64,000 nt of DNA from Halobaculum rubrum (GTDB lineage Archaea > Halobacteriota > Halobacteria > Halobacteriales > Haloferacaceae), in contig NZ_CP082284.1 in the NCBI RefSeq assembly GCF_019880225.1, positions 1,798,001 to 1,862,000 on the forward strand. Reading direction: 5' to 3'. The notes under the pieces are model-generated. The model worked only from the letters and a program-made list of their open reading frames with translations, was not told where the DNA came from and did no database searches. Shown one piece after another: positions 1-10,035 of this stretch. Each line of letters starts with the position of its first letter. Position 1 is the stretch's first letter. The translations under genes and the position numbers were made by a program.

Positions 1-1
1 C

Positions 2-735
2 GTCGTCGCCTACGACGTACGGGGCCACGGCCCGACGGGCGGCTCCGATCGGGAAACATACACCGTCGACCCGTTCGCGGAAGATCCGGCGGCGCTGGTC
101 GACGCGCTCGATCTCGATCGTCCCGTCGTCTGCGGGCTGTCGATGGGCGGGTGCATCGCGATGAGGTACGCGGCGCGGTACCCCGACGGGCTCTCGGGGC
201 TCGTGCTCGCGGACACGTTCGGTCCCGCGCCGCTCACGCTCGGGGAGCGCCTCCAGCGGGAGGCGTTGCGGCTGACGGTCCCGTCCGTCCGCGTTTTCGG
301 CTCCCCTCGCGTCGAGCGGGCGACGGTGTGGATCCTGGGGCGGCTCTCGGACGAGAACGTCGCCGGCGACTACGATCGAACCGAGGCGATCCGCGAGACG
401 GGACCGCCGATGTCGACCGCGGAGTTCGCGAAGGTGATCCGCGCGCTGGCGTCGTTCGACCGGGTGCACGTCGACCTCGCGACGATCGCGGCGCCGACGC
501 TCGTGTTGCGCGGCGAGCACGACGCGGCGTTTGTCCGCCGGCAGTCGTCGGCGCTCGGGGCGCTGATTCCCGACGCCGACGTTCCGGAGGGCCCGGCGCG
601 GGAGACGCGTCGACCCTCGACGAGGCCACGTTCGTCACCGCCGCGATCCGCCGCCTTCTGGAGCGTGTCGGCACGACGAACTCCGAGACTCGGTCCGAAA
701 CTCCGGGCCCGGCGAGCGGCGTCGGCGACGCGTGA
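2..735 (+). pseudogene. Alpha/beta hydrolase, 5' truncated by the window edge and frameshifted near its 3' end
   Basis: Reading from base 2, the protein shows the core of an alpha/beta-fold hydrolase: a strand followed by YDVRGHG, then the nucleophile elbow GLSMGG (catalytic Ser, about bases 137-154), a cap region, and APTLVLRGEHD carrying the usual acid residue. After about base 585 this frame turns into Arg/Pro-rich noise. The expected C-terminal helix (DASTLDEATFVTAAIRRLLE) continues in the frame one base earlier and stops at 735. A single-base deletion, or a two-base insertion, between about 580 and 600 explains this. The final His should lie in the short damaged stretch. Substrate is unknown; proline iminopeptidase, haloperoxidase-like and 3-oxoadipate lactonase enzymes share this fold. 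It converges on the histidine kinase gene. A sequencing error in the GC-rich stretch is as likely as real decay. Confidence 0.7.
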
Positions 736-815
736 GCACGACCGGCCCGTGGGCGGCCGGCACGCATCCGCACACGTTCGTGACCGGCGGGACGTCCGGA
801 CGGGGGCCGACCCGC

Positions 816-2648
816 TCAGGCGGTCGGCTCCGCCGCCGCTGGAGCCGACTCCGTTTCCGCAAGCGGGAGGGTTACGGTGACGATCGTTCCGCCCCCGTCT
901 CGGTCGGTCGCGTCGACGGAGCCGCCCGAGATCGTCGTTATCCGATTGATCAGCCACAGACCGAGTCCGTTCGCGTTCTCCAGCGACGGTTCGGTGCCGA
1001 CGAGCACCGCCCGATCGTCCGCCGGGATCCCGGGGCCTTCGTCTTCGATCCGGAGCTCGACCGTCGAGGTCGCCGGGTCGGCGTCGAGCCGCACGGCGAG
1101 CCGGGGCCGATCGTCGTCCGCGTGCTCGATCGCGTTCTCGATCAGGTTGTCGACCACCGAGGGGAACACCGCGACCGCGGAGACGGCGATCGCGTCGTCC
1201 GGAAGCGACGTCTCGAGTCGCACCTCGGGCTGTTCGGCGCGGACCTGCTCACAGCGCTCGCGGACCACGGTCGTCAGATCGAACCGCTTGAACTCGGGGC
1301 TGCCGTCGGCGAGCGTCTCGGCGAGCGCGGCCTGTTCGACCACCGAGAGCATCCCGTCGGTTCGCTTCGCCAGCACGTCCAGCGCCTCGCGCGCCGCGTC
1401 CGACCTCGAATCGGACAGCTCCTCCTCGAGGAGCGTCAGATAGCCGTCGATCACCGAGATATCGTTCCGGAGATCGTGTCGCAGTACGCGGTTGAGCACT
1501 TCCGCGCGGCGTTCGGCTGCCAGCCGCTCGGTGACGTCTCTGAACACGAGGACCGTCGCGTCCGTCCGGTCGAGCGACCCGACGGACACCTCGAAGGTCC
1601 GCGGGCGAGCCGTCGGTTCCCGGTCGTTCCGGCGCCGGCCGTCCGTCGCTCGGTCGGCGGCCGATCCCTGCCGACCGTTCTCTTCCCGTTGCTCCCCGTC
1701 GCCTTGTGCCGATTCGACCGTCGCGGTGACGGTGGTTGTCCCCGAGGACTGCCGCGTCCGGATCGATTCGACCAGCGCCGGCTGATCGTGAAACGTCTCG
1801 TCGATCGGTCGACCGATCGGGTCGTCCTCCTCGAACAGTCGGGTCGCCGCCTCGTTGGTCGCCCGGATCGCTTCGTCCCCGTCGACGACCACGACGGGGT
1901 CCGAGAGATGGGTGACGATGTGATCCTGTGCGACCGCGATCGAGTCGAGAAGCCGATACCGGGTGATCGCGACGCCGGTAATGACCGTCGTCACCGCGAA
2001 CATCGCCGGCGTGAAGTCGATCCGCGGACCCCCGCCGGTGAGAACGACGACGCTCACGACACCGGCGATCATCGGCAGCAGCCCGGCCCCGAACACCGCG
2101 AGCCGACGCGACCGTACGATCCCGGTCGAGCGCCGGACGCTGCGAGCGAGCCGCCAGAGGACGTATATGTCCACCGCGAACGACCACAGGAGGAACGCCC
2201 TGAACCCGACCCCCGGCGTCACCGTCGACCGGACGACCTCGCCCGTCGTCAGGGCAACGTCGGTGTAGATCAGCTCGTGGGCCGGGTTCGAGATCGCGAG
2301 TACGGCGAACGCCAGCGGGACGCCCGAGATGAACGGGATACGCCGGCGCGTGAGCCAGTGATCGTCGCCGGCGACCGCGAACGCGAAGATCGGCCACGAC
2401 GCCCCGACGACACCCGTTCCCAGCCAGAGGAGGTCGTTGTACGCGAGGATCGCGGGAAGCGTCGACGCTCGCAGCTGGAGCGCGTACGCCCAGGCCCATG
2501 TCGTGGCTCCCACCGCCACTCCGAGAAAGCCGACGACCTCGGGGCCACCGAGCGTCACCGACCGTCGCCACAGCACGAACAGGAGCACCCCGACGGACGC
2601 GGCACCCCCGAGTATCAACAGCGGGACGATGTAGGTGATGACTGTCAT
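816..2648 (-). CDS. Membrane sensor histidine kinase (7TM N-terminus, PAS, HisKA, HATPase)
   Basis: A 610-residue sensor kinase. About seven hydrophobic segments fill the first 220 residues, matching the haloarchaeal histidine-kinase N-terminal 7TM region. A PAS-like domain follows, then HisKA with the phospho-acceptor His in LRHDLRND (about residue 391). The HATPase domain has an N-box ([11 protein letters not shown]), a G1 box (EDEGPGI) and a G2 box (NGLGLWL). The PAS part holds a hydrophilic insertion of about 45 residues rich in Gln, Glu and Arg that is not typical of the fold. No receiver domain and no adjacent response regulator are present, so it is an orphan kinase and its signal is unknown. 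An AT-rich tract (TTTAAAAATT, about 2750) lies upstream in the gap shared with ilvD. Confidence 0.9.
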   Translation of the reverse strand: MTVITYIVPLLILGGAASVGVLLFVLWRRSVTLGGPEVVGFLGVAVGATTWAWAYALQLRASTLPAILAYNDLLWLGTGVVGASWPIFAFAVAGDDHWLTRRRIPFISGVPLAFAVLAISNPAHELIYTDVALTTGEVVRSTVTPGVGFRAFLLWSFAVDIYVLWRLARSVRRSTGIVRSRRLAVFGAGLLPMIAGVVSVVVLTGGGPRIDFTPAMFAVTTVITGVAITRYRLLDSIAVAQDHIVTHLSDPVVVVDGDEAIRATNEAATRLFEEDDPIGRPIDETFHDQPALVESIRTRQSSGTTTVTATVESAQGDGEQREENGRQGSAADRATDGRRRNDREPTARPRTFEVSVGSLDRTDATVLVFRDVTERLAAERRAEVLNRVLRHDLRNDISVIDGYLTLLEEELSDSRSDAAREALDVLAKRTDGMLSVVEQAALAETLADGSPEFKRFDLTTVVRERCEQVRAEQPEVRLETSLPDDAIAVSAVAVFPSVVDNLIENAIEHADDDRPRLAVRLDADPATSTVELRIEDEGPGIPADDRAVLVGTEPSLENANGLGLWLINRITTISGGSVDATDRDGGGTIVTVTLPLAETESAPAAAEPTA

Positions 2649-2875
2649 GTGGGCTGGATCCGCCGTACTGCTCGCCCGCGGTTGTCCGCCGAAACGGATC
2701 CACCGCGGGCGCGGTCGCGAAGGCTATTCGTCCCTTCGACGAATCGGATTTAAAAATTGCGTCCTCGCTCGCGCCCGCCGCACGATCGAGGGCGTTCCAC
2801 CGTGCTGTCCGGCACCACGGCGACGACGCGGTTCGATCACGTTCGGGGCCGACAGCAACATCTGTTCGTGTGCGG

Positions 2876-2884
2876 CAGTTTATC
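2876..2884 (+). promoter_or_regulatory. Putative TATA box of ilvD
   Basis: The motif cAGTTTATC sits about 25-30 bases before the ATG at 2908. This is the spacing expected for a leaderless haloarchaeal transcript. No Shine-Dalgarno sequence is visible. The assignment is by position and composition only. Confidence 0.4.
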
Positions 2885-2907
2885 AGCGCGCGCGCCGACC
2901 ACGACGT

Positions 2908-4707
2908 ATGAGCAAGCAGGAGCCGCCACGGTCGGACCGCGACAGCGACGGGGCCGACGACGACGCGACGGCGGACGCGGACGGGTTCGCCGGCGAAAAG
3001 GACGAGTCCCTTCGGAGCCGCGAGGTGACGGCCGGCGCAGAGCGCGCCCCGCACCGCGCGATGTTCCGCGCGATGGGGTACGACGACCAGGACCTCTCTT
3101 CCCCGATGGTCGGCATCCCGAACCCCGCCGCCGACATCACGCCGTGCAACGTCCACCTCGACGACGTGGCCGACGCCGCCCGCGAGGGGATCGAGGGCGC
3201 CGAGGGGATGCCTATCGAGTTCGGGACGGTCACCATCTCCGACGCCATCTCGATGGGGACCGAGGGGATGAAAGCCAGCCTCGTCTCCCGGGAGGTCATC
3301 GCCGACTCCGTCGAGTTGGTCTCCTTCGGCGAGCGGATGGACGCGCTCGTCACCGTCGCGGGCTGTGACAAGAACCTTCCCGGCATGCTGATGGCGTCGA
3401 TCCGGACGGATCTCCCCTCTGTGTTCCTGTACGGCGGGTCGATCAAGCCGGGCGAGCACCAGGGCCGCGACGTGACCGTCCAGAACGTCTTCGAGGGCGT
3501 CGGCACGTACGCCGAGGGCGACATGAGCGCCGACGAACTGGACGAGATGGAGCGTCACGCCTGCCCCGGCGCGGGCTCGTGTGGCGGGATGTTCACCGCG
3601 AACACGATGGCGAGCATCTCGGAGGCGCTGGGGATGGCGCCGCTGGGCTCGGCGTCGCCGATGGCCGAGTCCGAGGAGCGGTACGACACCGCCCGACGCG
3701 CGGGCGAACTCGCCCTGGAGTGTGTCGAGCAGGACCGCCGTCCCTCGGACATCATCTCGAAGGAGTCGTTCGAGAACGCCATCGCGGTGCAGGTGGCGAT
3801 GGGCGGGTCGACGAACGCCGTGCTCCACCTGCTCGCGCTCGCGGCCGAGGCCGACGTCGAGTTGGACATCACGGAGTTCGACGAGATCTCCCGGCGCACC
3901 CCGAAGATCGCGAACCTCCAGCCCGGCGGCACTCGCGTCATGCAGGACCTCGACGAGATCGGCGGCGTTCCGGTCGTGATCCGCCGTCTGATCGAGGGGG
4001 GCTACATGCACGGGGACGCGATGACCGTGACGGGTCGGACGATGGCCGAGGAGATCGCGCACCTCGAATCCGAGGGACACCTCCCCGCGGACGACGACAT
4101 CGAGGCCGACTTCCTCTACACCGTCGACGAGCCGTACAGCGAGGAGGGCGCGATCAAGGTCCTGACGGGGAACCTCGCGCCCGACGGCGCGGTCCTGAAG
4201 GTCACCGGCGACGACGCGTTCCACCACGAGGGCCCCGCCCGCGTGTTCGAGGCCGAGGAGGACGCCATGGCGTACGTCCAGTCCGGCGAGATCGAGTCCG
4301 GCGACGTGATCGTCATCCGCAACGAGGGGCCCCGCGGCGGCCCCGGGATGCGCGAGATGCTCGGCGTCACCGCCGCCGTCGTCGGCGCGGGCCACGAGGA
4401 CGACGTGGCGCTCCTGACGGACGGCCGCTTCTCGGGCGCGACGCGCGGGCCGATGGTCGGCCACGTCGCCCCCGAGGCCGTCGAGGGCGGCCCGATCGGC
4501 CTCGTCGAGGACGGCGACACGGTGACGGTGGACATCCCGAATCGGGACCTCTCGGTCGACGTGAGCGACGAGGAACTGGCCGCCCGCGCCGACGCATACG
4601 AGGCGCCGGAGCCGCAGTACGCCGGCGGCGTGTTCGCGAAGTTCGCCCGCGACTTCGGCAGCGCCGCCAACGGCGCCGTCACGAATCCGAAGGCGAAGCG
4701 GGACTGA
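2908..4707 (+). CDS. ilvD: Dihydroxy-acid dehydratase
   Basis: A 599-residue IlvD/Edd family enzyme. It converts 2,3-dihydroxy-isovalerate and 2,3-dihydroxy-3-methylvalerate to the 2-keto acids of valine and isoleucine synthesis in the cytoplasm. Iron-sulfur ligand motifs are clear: [10 protein letters not shown] and [17 protein letters not shown]. The C-terminal [13 protein letters not shown] motif is also intact. The ATG at 2908 is preferred over upstream in-frame starts because it sits just after a TATA-like element and gives the family's usual N-terminus plus a short acidic, haloarchaeal leader of about 40 residues. No other ilv genes are nearby. It diverges from the histidine kinase gene. 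Confidence 0.97.
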   Translation: MSKQEPPRSDRDSDGADDDATADADGFAGEKDESLRSREVTAGAERAPHRAMFRAMGYDDQDLSSPMVGIPNPAADITPCNVHLDDVADAAREGIEGAEGMPIEFGTVTISDAISMGTEGMKASLVSREVIADSVELVSFGERMDALVTVAGCDKNLPGMLMASIRTDLPSVFLYGGSIKPGEHQGRDVTVQNVFEGVGTYAEGDMSADELDEMERHACPGAGSCGGMFTANTMASISEALGMAPLGSASPMAESEERYDTARRAGELALECVEQDRRPSDIISKESFENAIAVQVAMGGSTNAVLHLLALAAEADVELDITEFDEISRRTPKIANLQPGGTRVMQDLDEIGGVPVVIRRLIEGGYMHGDAMTVTGRTMAEEIAHLESEGHLPADDDIEADFLYTVDEPYSEEGAIKVLTGNLAPDGAVLKVTGDDAFHHEGPARVFEAEEDAMAYVQSGEIESGDVIVIRNEGPRGGPGMREMLGVTAAVVGAGHEDDVALLTDGRFSGATRGPMVGHVAPEAVEGGPIGLVEDGDTVTVDIPNRDLSVDVSDEELAARADAYEAPEPQYAGGVFAKFARDFGSAANGAVTNPKAKRD

Positions 4708-4816
4708 TCCGGCGGCTCCGCTCGACGATTCGGCAGGTCCGGTCGGCGTCAGAGGACACCGATATCAGCACCGTTCGCGCAACGCCCAAGTACCGCGCCA
4801 GCGACACACCCGCGGC

Positions 4817-5692
4817 ATGAGGGACGGCGGCGACCGAACGAGCGACGACGGGTCAGGCAGCGACCGCGTCTCGAATCGGGACCTGTCGGCACGGTTCGAG
4901 GCGAACCGAGAGCACTGGGAGCGGATGGTCGAGCCGGTGTCGGTCGCCGACGGCACGGCCGAGATCGAGGCGTTCCTCGACGGCGAGTCGGCGCTGCTTC
5001 CGGTCCAGCGCCGGGAGGTGGGCGACGTGACCGGCGACAGCCTGCTGGATCTGCAGTGCTCGATCGGCACCCGGACGCTTTCGTGGGCACGGGCGGGAGC
5101 GACGGTGACCGGCGTAGACATCTCCGGCGAGAGCGTCCGGGTGGCCCGCGAACTCGCGGCGGCGGCCGGCCTCACGGACGACGCGACGTTCGTCCGCGCG
5201 AACGTGTACGACCTCCCCGGGGCAATTCCCGAGGCGCCCGACGGCGGGTACGACACCGTCGTCAGCAACTTCGGCGTGCTCTGTTGGCTCCCCGACCTCG
5301 ACCGGTGGGCCGAGGTCGTCGCCGAGTCGCTGACGCCGGGCGGGACGTTCCATCTCGCGGAACATCACCCGATCGCGACCGCCCTCTCGGACGATCTGGG
5401 AGACGGCGCCGCTGCCGGCGATATCTCCGTGGAACACCCGTACTTCTCGACGGACGAACCGGTGGCCGACGGCGACACCCACAAGTGGACCCACGGACTG
5501 GGGGAGATCCTGACAGCGCTCGTCGGCGCCGGGATCGACCTCCAGCACGTGCATGAACACTCGTTCTCGCCGATCCGACGGTCCGAGGCGATGGTCGAGG
5601 ACGACGAGGGCAGCTGGCGCTTCGAGGGTCACGACCTCCCGCTGCTCGTGACGGTGACGGGGACCCGCCGGGAGCCGGCCGTCGGCGAGTGA
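4817..5692 (+). CDS. Class I SAM-dependent methyltransferase
   Basis: A 291-residue protein with a Rossmann methyltransferase core. The SAM-binding motif I is degenerate (DLQCSIGTRTLSWARAGA), followed by VTGVDISGESV (motif II acidic residue) and a DTVVSNFGVLCWLPDL segment that resembles motif IV. The C-terminal half holds the hydrophobic strands typical of UbiE/SmtA-like enzymes. Motif I lacks the usual GxGxG and reads QCSIGT, as in many archaeal small-molecule methyltransferases. Substrate is unknown. It lies 109 bases after ilvD on the same strand, probably as its own unit, and converges on the prenyltransferase fusion gene. Confidence 0.85.
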   Translation: MRDGGDRTSDDGSGSDRVSNRDLSARFEANREHWERMVEPVSVADGTAEIEAFLDGESALLPVQRREVGDVTGDSLLDLQCSIGTRTLSWARAGATVTGVDISGESVRVARELAAAAGLTDDATFVRANVYDLPGAIPEAPDGGYDTVVSNFGVLCWLPDLDRWAEVVAESLTPGGTFHLAEHHPIATALSDDLGDGAAAGDISVEHPYFSTDEPVADGDTHKWTHGLGEILTALVGAGIDLQHVHEHSFSPIRRSEAMVEDDEGSWRFEGHDLPLLVTVTGTRREPAVGE

Positions 5693-5739
5693 GCCGCCCG
5701 TGACCGCTCCGGCGAACGGTCCGGTCGGGAGTGACGCCG

Positions 5740-6960
5740 CTACAGCCGTTCGGTCCCAGTCCCCAACTCCGCCGCCTCGTCGCCGTCCTCCCGGGGGTGC
5801 AACGTCTCGTGGATGCCGAGCACCAGCGCCGGCACGACGATCATGAATACGTGCTCCTCGATCGGGATCCCGACGAGTTCGACCCCGGTCCGCATCGGGA
5901 TCGAGAACACGCCCACCTCCAGCGTGTACCAGTCCCAGACGTACGCGACGGGGTACAGCGCCGCGACCGTCCGGCCGGCGCGCCACAGCGCGTCCCGCCC
6001 CCGACGGACCAGCAGCGCGAGCGCGGCGGCGCCGAAGACGGCCTCCGTCGCGAGGTAGGTGTACGAACCGAGCACGGTGATGTCCGGGAGCGGGGCGCCC
6101 GCCAGCGGGCGGAAGAAGACGGCGACCAGCAGGCCCGCGAGGAAGAGATACGCGCCGCGAACGAGCAACATCGTCGCCGTCTCCGGATCACGGCGGACGG
6201 CGACGGCGGCGACGGCGCCGAACGCGAGGCTCGCGACGGGCGCGCTCGGCGGCAGTACCCCCGTGATCGTCAGCGGGACGACCGCGAACAGGCCGACCGC
6301 GAGCGCCGCGATCGCGAGGCCCTGGGCGCGCGACGGCCCCAGTGCCACGGCGACGGTCTGCTTGCCGATCGAGCGGTCGTAGCCGTAGTCCTGGGCGTCG
6401 TCGATCACCTTCACGCCCGCGAGCGTGACGACGAGCACCCCCGCCACCGCGAGCGGTGGACCCGTGAGCGTCCCGGTCTGGGCCGCGTAGCCGCCCAGCA
6501 GGCACAGCCCGACGCCGACGGGATAGCCCAGCGTCGTCGTGACGGGGTTGGTGTCGAACTGGGGGGCGTGGAGGTAGCCGATCGCCCACGTCGGCGCGGC
6601 GACCGCGACCGCGAGGGGCGCGGCCGTCGGCTCCGCGAGGACGGCCACGCCGGCGAGACACGCGAGGAAGCCGAGGGTCGACCCCGCGAGGCCGAGGCGG
6701 CAGCCGCGTTCCGTCATCGGGTGATCGTCGTCCTCGCCGCGGCGATGGAAGTCCACGTAGCCGTCCTTCACGTGGGCGGTGTAAACAGCGAAGAAGGCTG
6801 TGCCGGCGTGGACGAGCGCTAACCGCGGGTCGAACGCGCCCGCCAGCGCCGCGCCGAACAGCGCCGTCGCCACCGGCGGGAGCATGAACACGGGGTGGAC
6901 CTGCGAGGCGTACGCTCGCGCGACGGCCGCCGGACCGCGCCCGTGGCGGGCGATGGCCAT
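5740..6960 (-). CDS. UbiA-family prenyltransferase fused to a lycopene-cyclase half-domain
   Basis: A 406-residue integral membrane protein in two parts. Residues 1-285 are a UbiA-type prenyltransferase with about eight membrane segments and both Asp-rich motifs: KDGYVD (D66, D70) and IDDAQDYGYD (D187-D195), which bind Mg-diphosphate. Residues about 295-390 form one copy of the carotenoid lycopene-cyclase domain (CrtYc/CrtYd type) with WDWYTLEVG and a PIEEH motif (P366, E368, E369). The cyclase needs two such halves, so this one either pairs with another protein or does something else. Haloarchaeal UbiA enzymes include lycopene elongase of the bacterioruberin pathway, so a C40/C50 carotenoid or quinone role is likely. 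No other carotenoid gene is in the window. Confidence 0.85.
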   Translation of the reverse strand: MAIARHGRGPAAVARAYASQVHPVFMLPPVATALFGAALAGAFDPRLALVHAGTAFFAVYTAHVKDGYVDFHRRGEDDDHPMTERGCRLGLAGSTLGFLACLAGVAVLAEPTAAPLAVAVAAPTWAIGYLHAPQFDTNPVTTTLGYPVGVGLCLLGGYAAQTGTLTGPPLAVAGVLVVTLAGVKVIDDAQDYGYDRSIGKQTVAVALGPSRAQGLAIAALAVGLFAVVPLTITGVLPPSAPVASLAFGAVAAVAVRRDPETATMLLVRGAYLFLAGLLVAVFFRPLAGAPLPDITVLGSYTYLATEAVFGAAALALLVRRGRDALWRAGRTVAALYPVAYVWDWYTLEVGVFSIPMRTGVELVGIPIEEHVFMIVVPALVLGIHETLHPREDGDEAAELGTGTERL

Positions 6961-7390
6961 ATGTCGTGATCGTGTGTGAATCGCATAAACTGACCGGATG
7001 GACCGTCCCGTCCGACGGGGTCGGGGAGTCAGTCGTTCCGGTACCCGTCGTGCTCGGTGTTCTTCCGGACCGAGCGTTGGACCAGTCCCATCCTCTGATG
7101 ACTCCGTCTCCGGCGTCCTCCTCGAACTTCAAGAGGTGCGTGCCGAAGGACACGTCGGAGCTAGGTCGGGGCTGCTACCACTCGATGACCGGGCATCCGC
7201 CGACGACTGATCACGACCCTTCCGCGTCTCCGCCGGATCGGTTTACGGCTGGATCCCGGGTTACACGTTCCAGGACGGCGCTTGAGATCGGTACTACGCC
7301 CCCAGAGAGAAGCAACGCCGACCCCGATGGAGGGGATGATCGCGGCCGGGTTCGACAGTCCAGTCGTGTGGCGTCGGACGCCCGGCGGGT
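6961..7390. other. Intergenic gap without a recognised gene
   Basis: These 430 bases lie between the divergently ending lipoprotein gene and the start of the prenyltransferase fusion. A TTTATG element on the minus strand around 6983-6990 could serve as TATA box for a leaderless transcript of the prenyltransferase. I see no convincing gene, tRNA or strong hairpin in the rest. Confidence 0.5.
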
Positions 7391-8122
7391 TCAGATCGAT
7401 TCCGAAACTTGCGCCACCCCGTACTCCGCGGTGGTCGACTGTTCGGCCCTCACCGCTCCGTCGACGAGGATCTGAACGGTCAGTTCGCCCGACCCGCCGC
7501 CGTCTCTCTTCTGCGCGTTCCCGGACACGATCGATGCCGAGTTATCTACGGGTAGGTGGCTATCGCCGACGCCGGAGATGCTACGTTGTCCGCCTTCGGT
7601 TCCGAGGGAGCCCGACCACTCGCCACCGTAGAGAACCCTGAACGAAACGTACTGACGGGGCTTTTCGCCGAACTCCTGAAAGGAAGTTTCCGTCCCGTCG
7701 ACGAAGTACGTGAGCGAGAAATAGCCGTTCTGGATCTCGTTTACGGCCAGTCGACTCAGGTCGTCACCGTCGTAGAGCTCGAGCGTCACCTCCGTACGGT
7801 CCCCACCGGGGATCGACACGTCGGCCGAGTCCTCGAGATCTCCGTAGATACCATCGACTCCGATGAGGAGGTTGACGCTGACGGTGAACTCCACCGCCTC
7901 TTCGGCCGTGTTCTCGATCGTCAGCGTCGACTGAGTGACGCTGTCGACGGTCTCCACATCGTTGTTTACGAACTCGACCGCATCCGCGGCGTTCGATCCG
8001 TTGTCGGCCCCGTTCGAGGCAGATGAGCCGTTACCCGTGCACCCGGCGAGCGCGACCGCCGCGGAGGTACCGATCCCGGCCAAAAACGACCGTCGAGTCC
8101 CGAATTCGTCGTCTTTCTTCAT
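7391..8122 (-). CDS. Predicted Tat-exported lipoprotein, unknown function
   Basis: A 243-residue protein. The ATG at 8122 is chosen because it places a twin-arginine signal (TRRSFLAGIG) and a lipobox (ALAGC) at the N-terminus; longer in-frame starts would bury the signal. A Ser/Asn/Gly linker follows, then a beta-rich domain containing TLTIENTAEEAVEFTVSVNL, which resembles a small immunoglobulin-like or FxLYD-type extracellular domain. The mature protein would be anchored to the outer face of the membrane. TATA-like bases (GGTATACATA on the minus strand) lie near 8150. No functional assignment is possible. Confidence 0.8.
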   Translation of the reverse strand: MKKDDEFGTRRSFLAGIGTSAAVALAGCTGNGSSASNGADNGSNAADAVEFVNNDVETVDSVTQSTLTIENTAEEAVEFTVSVNLLIGVDGIYGDLEDSADVSIPGGDRTEVTLELYDGDDLSRLAVNEIQNGYFSLTYFVDGTETSFQEFGEKPRQYVSFRVLYGGEWSGSLGTEGGQRSISGVGDSHLPVDNSASIVSGNAQKRDGGGSGELTVQILVDGAVRAEQSTTAEYGVAQVSESI

Positions 8123-8270
8123 TTTAACTATCGGATGTATTCTCCGCCGGTATGTATACCTCTCGTCCGGACCGTCCCCCGTCGATCGGGGGTTCGACGC
8201 GAACCCGCGGGGTCGCACGAGCACGATCGCCGACCCCACGAACGTCGGTGACGGTCGCCGGCGACAGGTA

Positions 8271-8281
8271 GTATATATAAC
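8271..8281 (+). promoter_or_regulatory. Putative TATA box for the methyltransferase gene at 8330
   Basis: GTATATATAAC stands out in GC-rich surroundings. It lies about 49 bases before the ATG at 8330, which would leave a 5' leader of roughly 20 bases. Confidence 0.45.
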
Positions 8282-8329
8282 AAACCCTATGAAGCTCCAT
8301 TCGCTTGATTCGCCAGTTACACGCCTTCT

Positions 8330-9091
8330 ATGCCGAACCTCAACCGATATTCCGAAGAGTTGGCGGCTTCGTACCGTGCCGCTCACGAACAGGGCGATCT
8401 CGGGGACGAGGCCTTTTACCTCGATCTCGCGATGAACGCGAACGGCCGAGTGTTGGAGGCCGCATGTGGAACCGGCCGGCTCTATCTCCGCATGCTACGC
8501 AATGGAGTCGATGCGGACGGCTTCGATGCGTCCCGTCCGATGCTCGAACTCCTCCGGTCAAAAGCGACCGATAGCGGTGTAACTCCGACAGTCTGGCAGG
8601 CAGACCTTCGAACGGTTGGTGCGTCGGCCGAATACGACCTCCTCATTGTTCCGTACAATTCGTTTTGCAATCTGACGGGAGTTGACGACCAACTTTCAGC
8701 ACTCGATGCGTTGTACGCGGCGTTGAATCCCGGTGGGCGGCTTGTCTTCGACATCTACGTTCCTCGTTACGATGTCATCGCTGAGTCGTTCGATGAGTGG
8801 CACTCGCACCGAACGTTCGAGCATAACGGTAGAGAACTAAGTAGTCGAACTCGGACTACTATCGACAGCCAGATAGACCAAACGTATCGATCTGAACACG
8901 AAATCCGGGAGTCGGACGGCAACGAAGTAGCCCGGGAGGAATTCGTCATGGCGCACCTCCCACGACAGCAAGTGGAGCTGTTGATTCGTCAGTCGCTGTT
9001 CGAACGGTGGTCCGTACATGGTGGGTTCAGCGAAAGGCCACTCGAAGACGGGGATAGCGTCCAATGCTGGAGTCTTTGGAAACAAGCCTAA
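8330..9091 (+). CDS. Class I SAM-dependent methyltransferase in an AT-richer patch
   Basis: A 253-residue protein with a textbook motif I, VLEAACGTGRLYLRML (about residues 42-57), followed by ADGFDASRPML and the motif IV region YDLLIVPYNSFCNLTG. Then come ALNPGGRLVFDIYVPRYDV and a C-terminal beta sheet. The layout fits YcgJ/UbiE-type small-molecule methyltransferases. Its codons use A and T at third positions far more than neighbours do (for example cgatattccgaagagttg at the start), which suggests acquisition from elsewhere. Substrate is unknown. Confidence 0.85.
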   Translation: MPNLNRYSEELAASYRAAHEQGDLGDEAFYLDLAMNANGRVLEAACGTGRLYLRMLRNGVDADGFDASRPMLELLRSKATDSGVTPTVWQADLRTVGASAEYDLLIVPYNSFCNLTGVDDQLSALDALYAALNPGGRLVFDIYVPRYDVIAESFDEWHSHRTFEHNGRELSSRTRTTIDSQIDQTYRSEHEIRESDGNEVAREEFVMAHLPRQQVELLIRQSLFERWSVHGGFSERPLEDGDSVQCWSLWKQA

Positions 9092-9343
9092 CCGCTCGAG
9101 AGTGGCTGGGACGGAGTTTGACAGCCACGCGCCCGTTATTACGCGGGGTCGGGTGAGGAGAACCGGTGTCCGACAGAACCTCCGGAGATACAGTGGCAAT
9201 CCCACCTAGCAGAGAGTCCTCCCAACCCTACAGTGAAACTACTACCTCGTCAATTCCCTATTACACCCTCAACTAGTGACTCGTCATCGATATCGAAGAC
9301 ATCGAACAAAGAATTTTTGACATTAGTAGAGCAAGCAGGTGTG

Positions 9344-9826
9344 ATGCCCTCCAGACGACACGTTCTGACAGGGTTCGGAGTGCCCGGTGCTACCGGGTTG
9401 GCCGGTTGTTCTTCGGCACACGTTGAGACACCAGGACCCTCAGTACCCGGGAAACCGACGGTTAGAAACCACCCGCAGCGCCCCCAGGTCGTTCCCGTCC
9501 GGCTGTTACAGAACAGCGATCCGGTGTACCAGCAGACGAAACAGGCTACACTCGCAGTAGACGGGCAGCTCGACGGTGCCGTTTTTGAAGCCTATCCATC
9601 CGAACCGGGCAGAAATGTCTTGATGGCGGGCTTGAACGGGCAGACACGATCGGTGTGGGACCAGTTCGACTTCGCCGAGTACGATACTCCCTGTCTGGGG
9701 ACCAGTAACGCCATCGAGGACATCACCCCTGGTGACCGGACAGATGTCACGATATGGAAGACGAGCAACCCTCGGCTCTGTCGCGACACGTCGGAACGCG
9801 CTACTAAAGAGGGCCAAAACAGGTAA
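9344..9826 (+). CDS. Small predicted Tat lipoprotein, unknown function
   Basis: A 160-residue protein. The internal ATG at 9344 is chosen because it yields PSRRHVLTGFG, a twin-arginine motif, and the lipobox LAGCSS; the upstream in-frame extension is Ser/Thr-rich without signal features. The mature part is short and polar, with several Cys and Trp residues near the C-terminus. It lies in the AT-richer patch and is followed after 8 bases by a tiny membrane protein gene, so the two probably form one transcript. No homologous family is recognised. Confidence 0.6.
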   Translation: MPSRRHVLTGFGVPGATGLAGCSSAHVETPGPSVPGKPTVRNHPQRPQVVPVRLLQNSDPVYQQTKQATLAVDGQLDGAVFEAYPSEPGRNVLMAGLNGQTRSVWDQFDFAEYDTPCLGTSNAIEDITPGDRTDVTIWKTSNPRLCRDTSERATKEGQNR

Positions 9827-9834
9827 CCGATAGC

Positions 9835-10035
9835 ATGGCGACGAAAGCACTCTGGACGAACGCTGCAGGCCTTCTGATTAGTCTCATCGGTACGGTATTA
9901 CTGTTCGTACATGTAACCAGCAGATACAATTCGGGGATTCAGGACCTCGGATCGATAGCGGTCGGCTACCTCGGGTTGATTCTTCTGGGGATATCGGTAT
10001 CGATCACGGGGGTCGCACTGCTGCTAAATGGCTGA
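9835..10035 (+). CDS. Small two-helix membrane protein
   Basis: A 66-residue protein with two strongly hydrophobic segments (about residues 8-26 and 40-63) joined by a short polar loop. It follows the lipoprotein gene by 8 bases and likely shares its transcript. The pairing of a lipoprotein with a hairpin membrane protein is seen, but nothing identifies a function. Confidence 0.55.
   Translation: MATKALWTNAAGLLISLIGTVLLFVHVTSRYNSGIQDLGSIAVGYLGLILLGISVSITGVALLLNG

Noticed and set aside
1249-4464. Very long minus-strand open frame across the histidine kinase and ilvD genes
   Set aside because: High GC suppresses stop codons. The translation is His/Arg/Gly-rich with no domain, while ilvD on the other strand is unmistakable.
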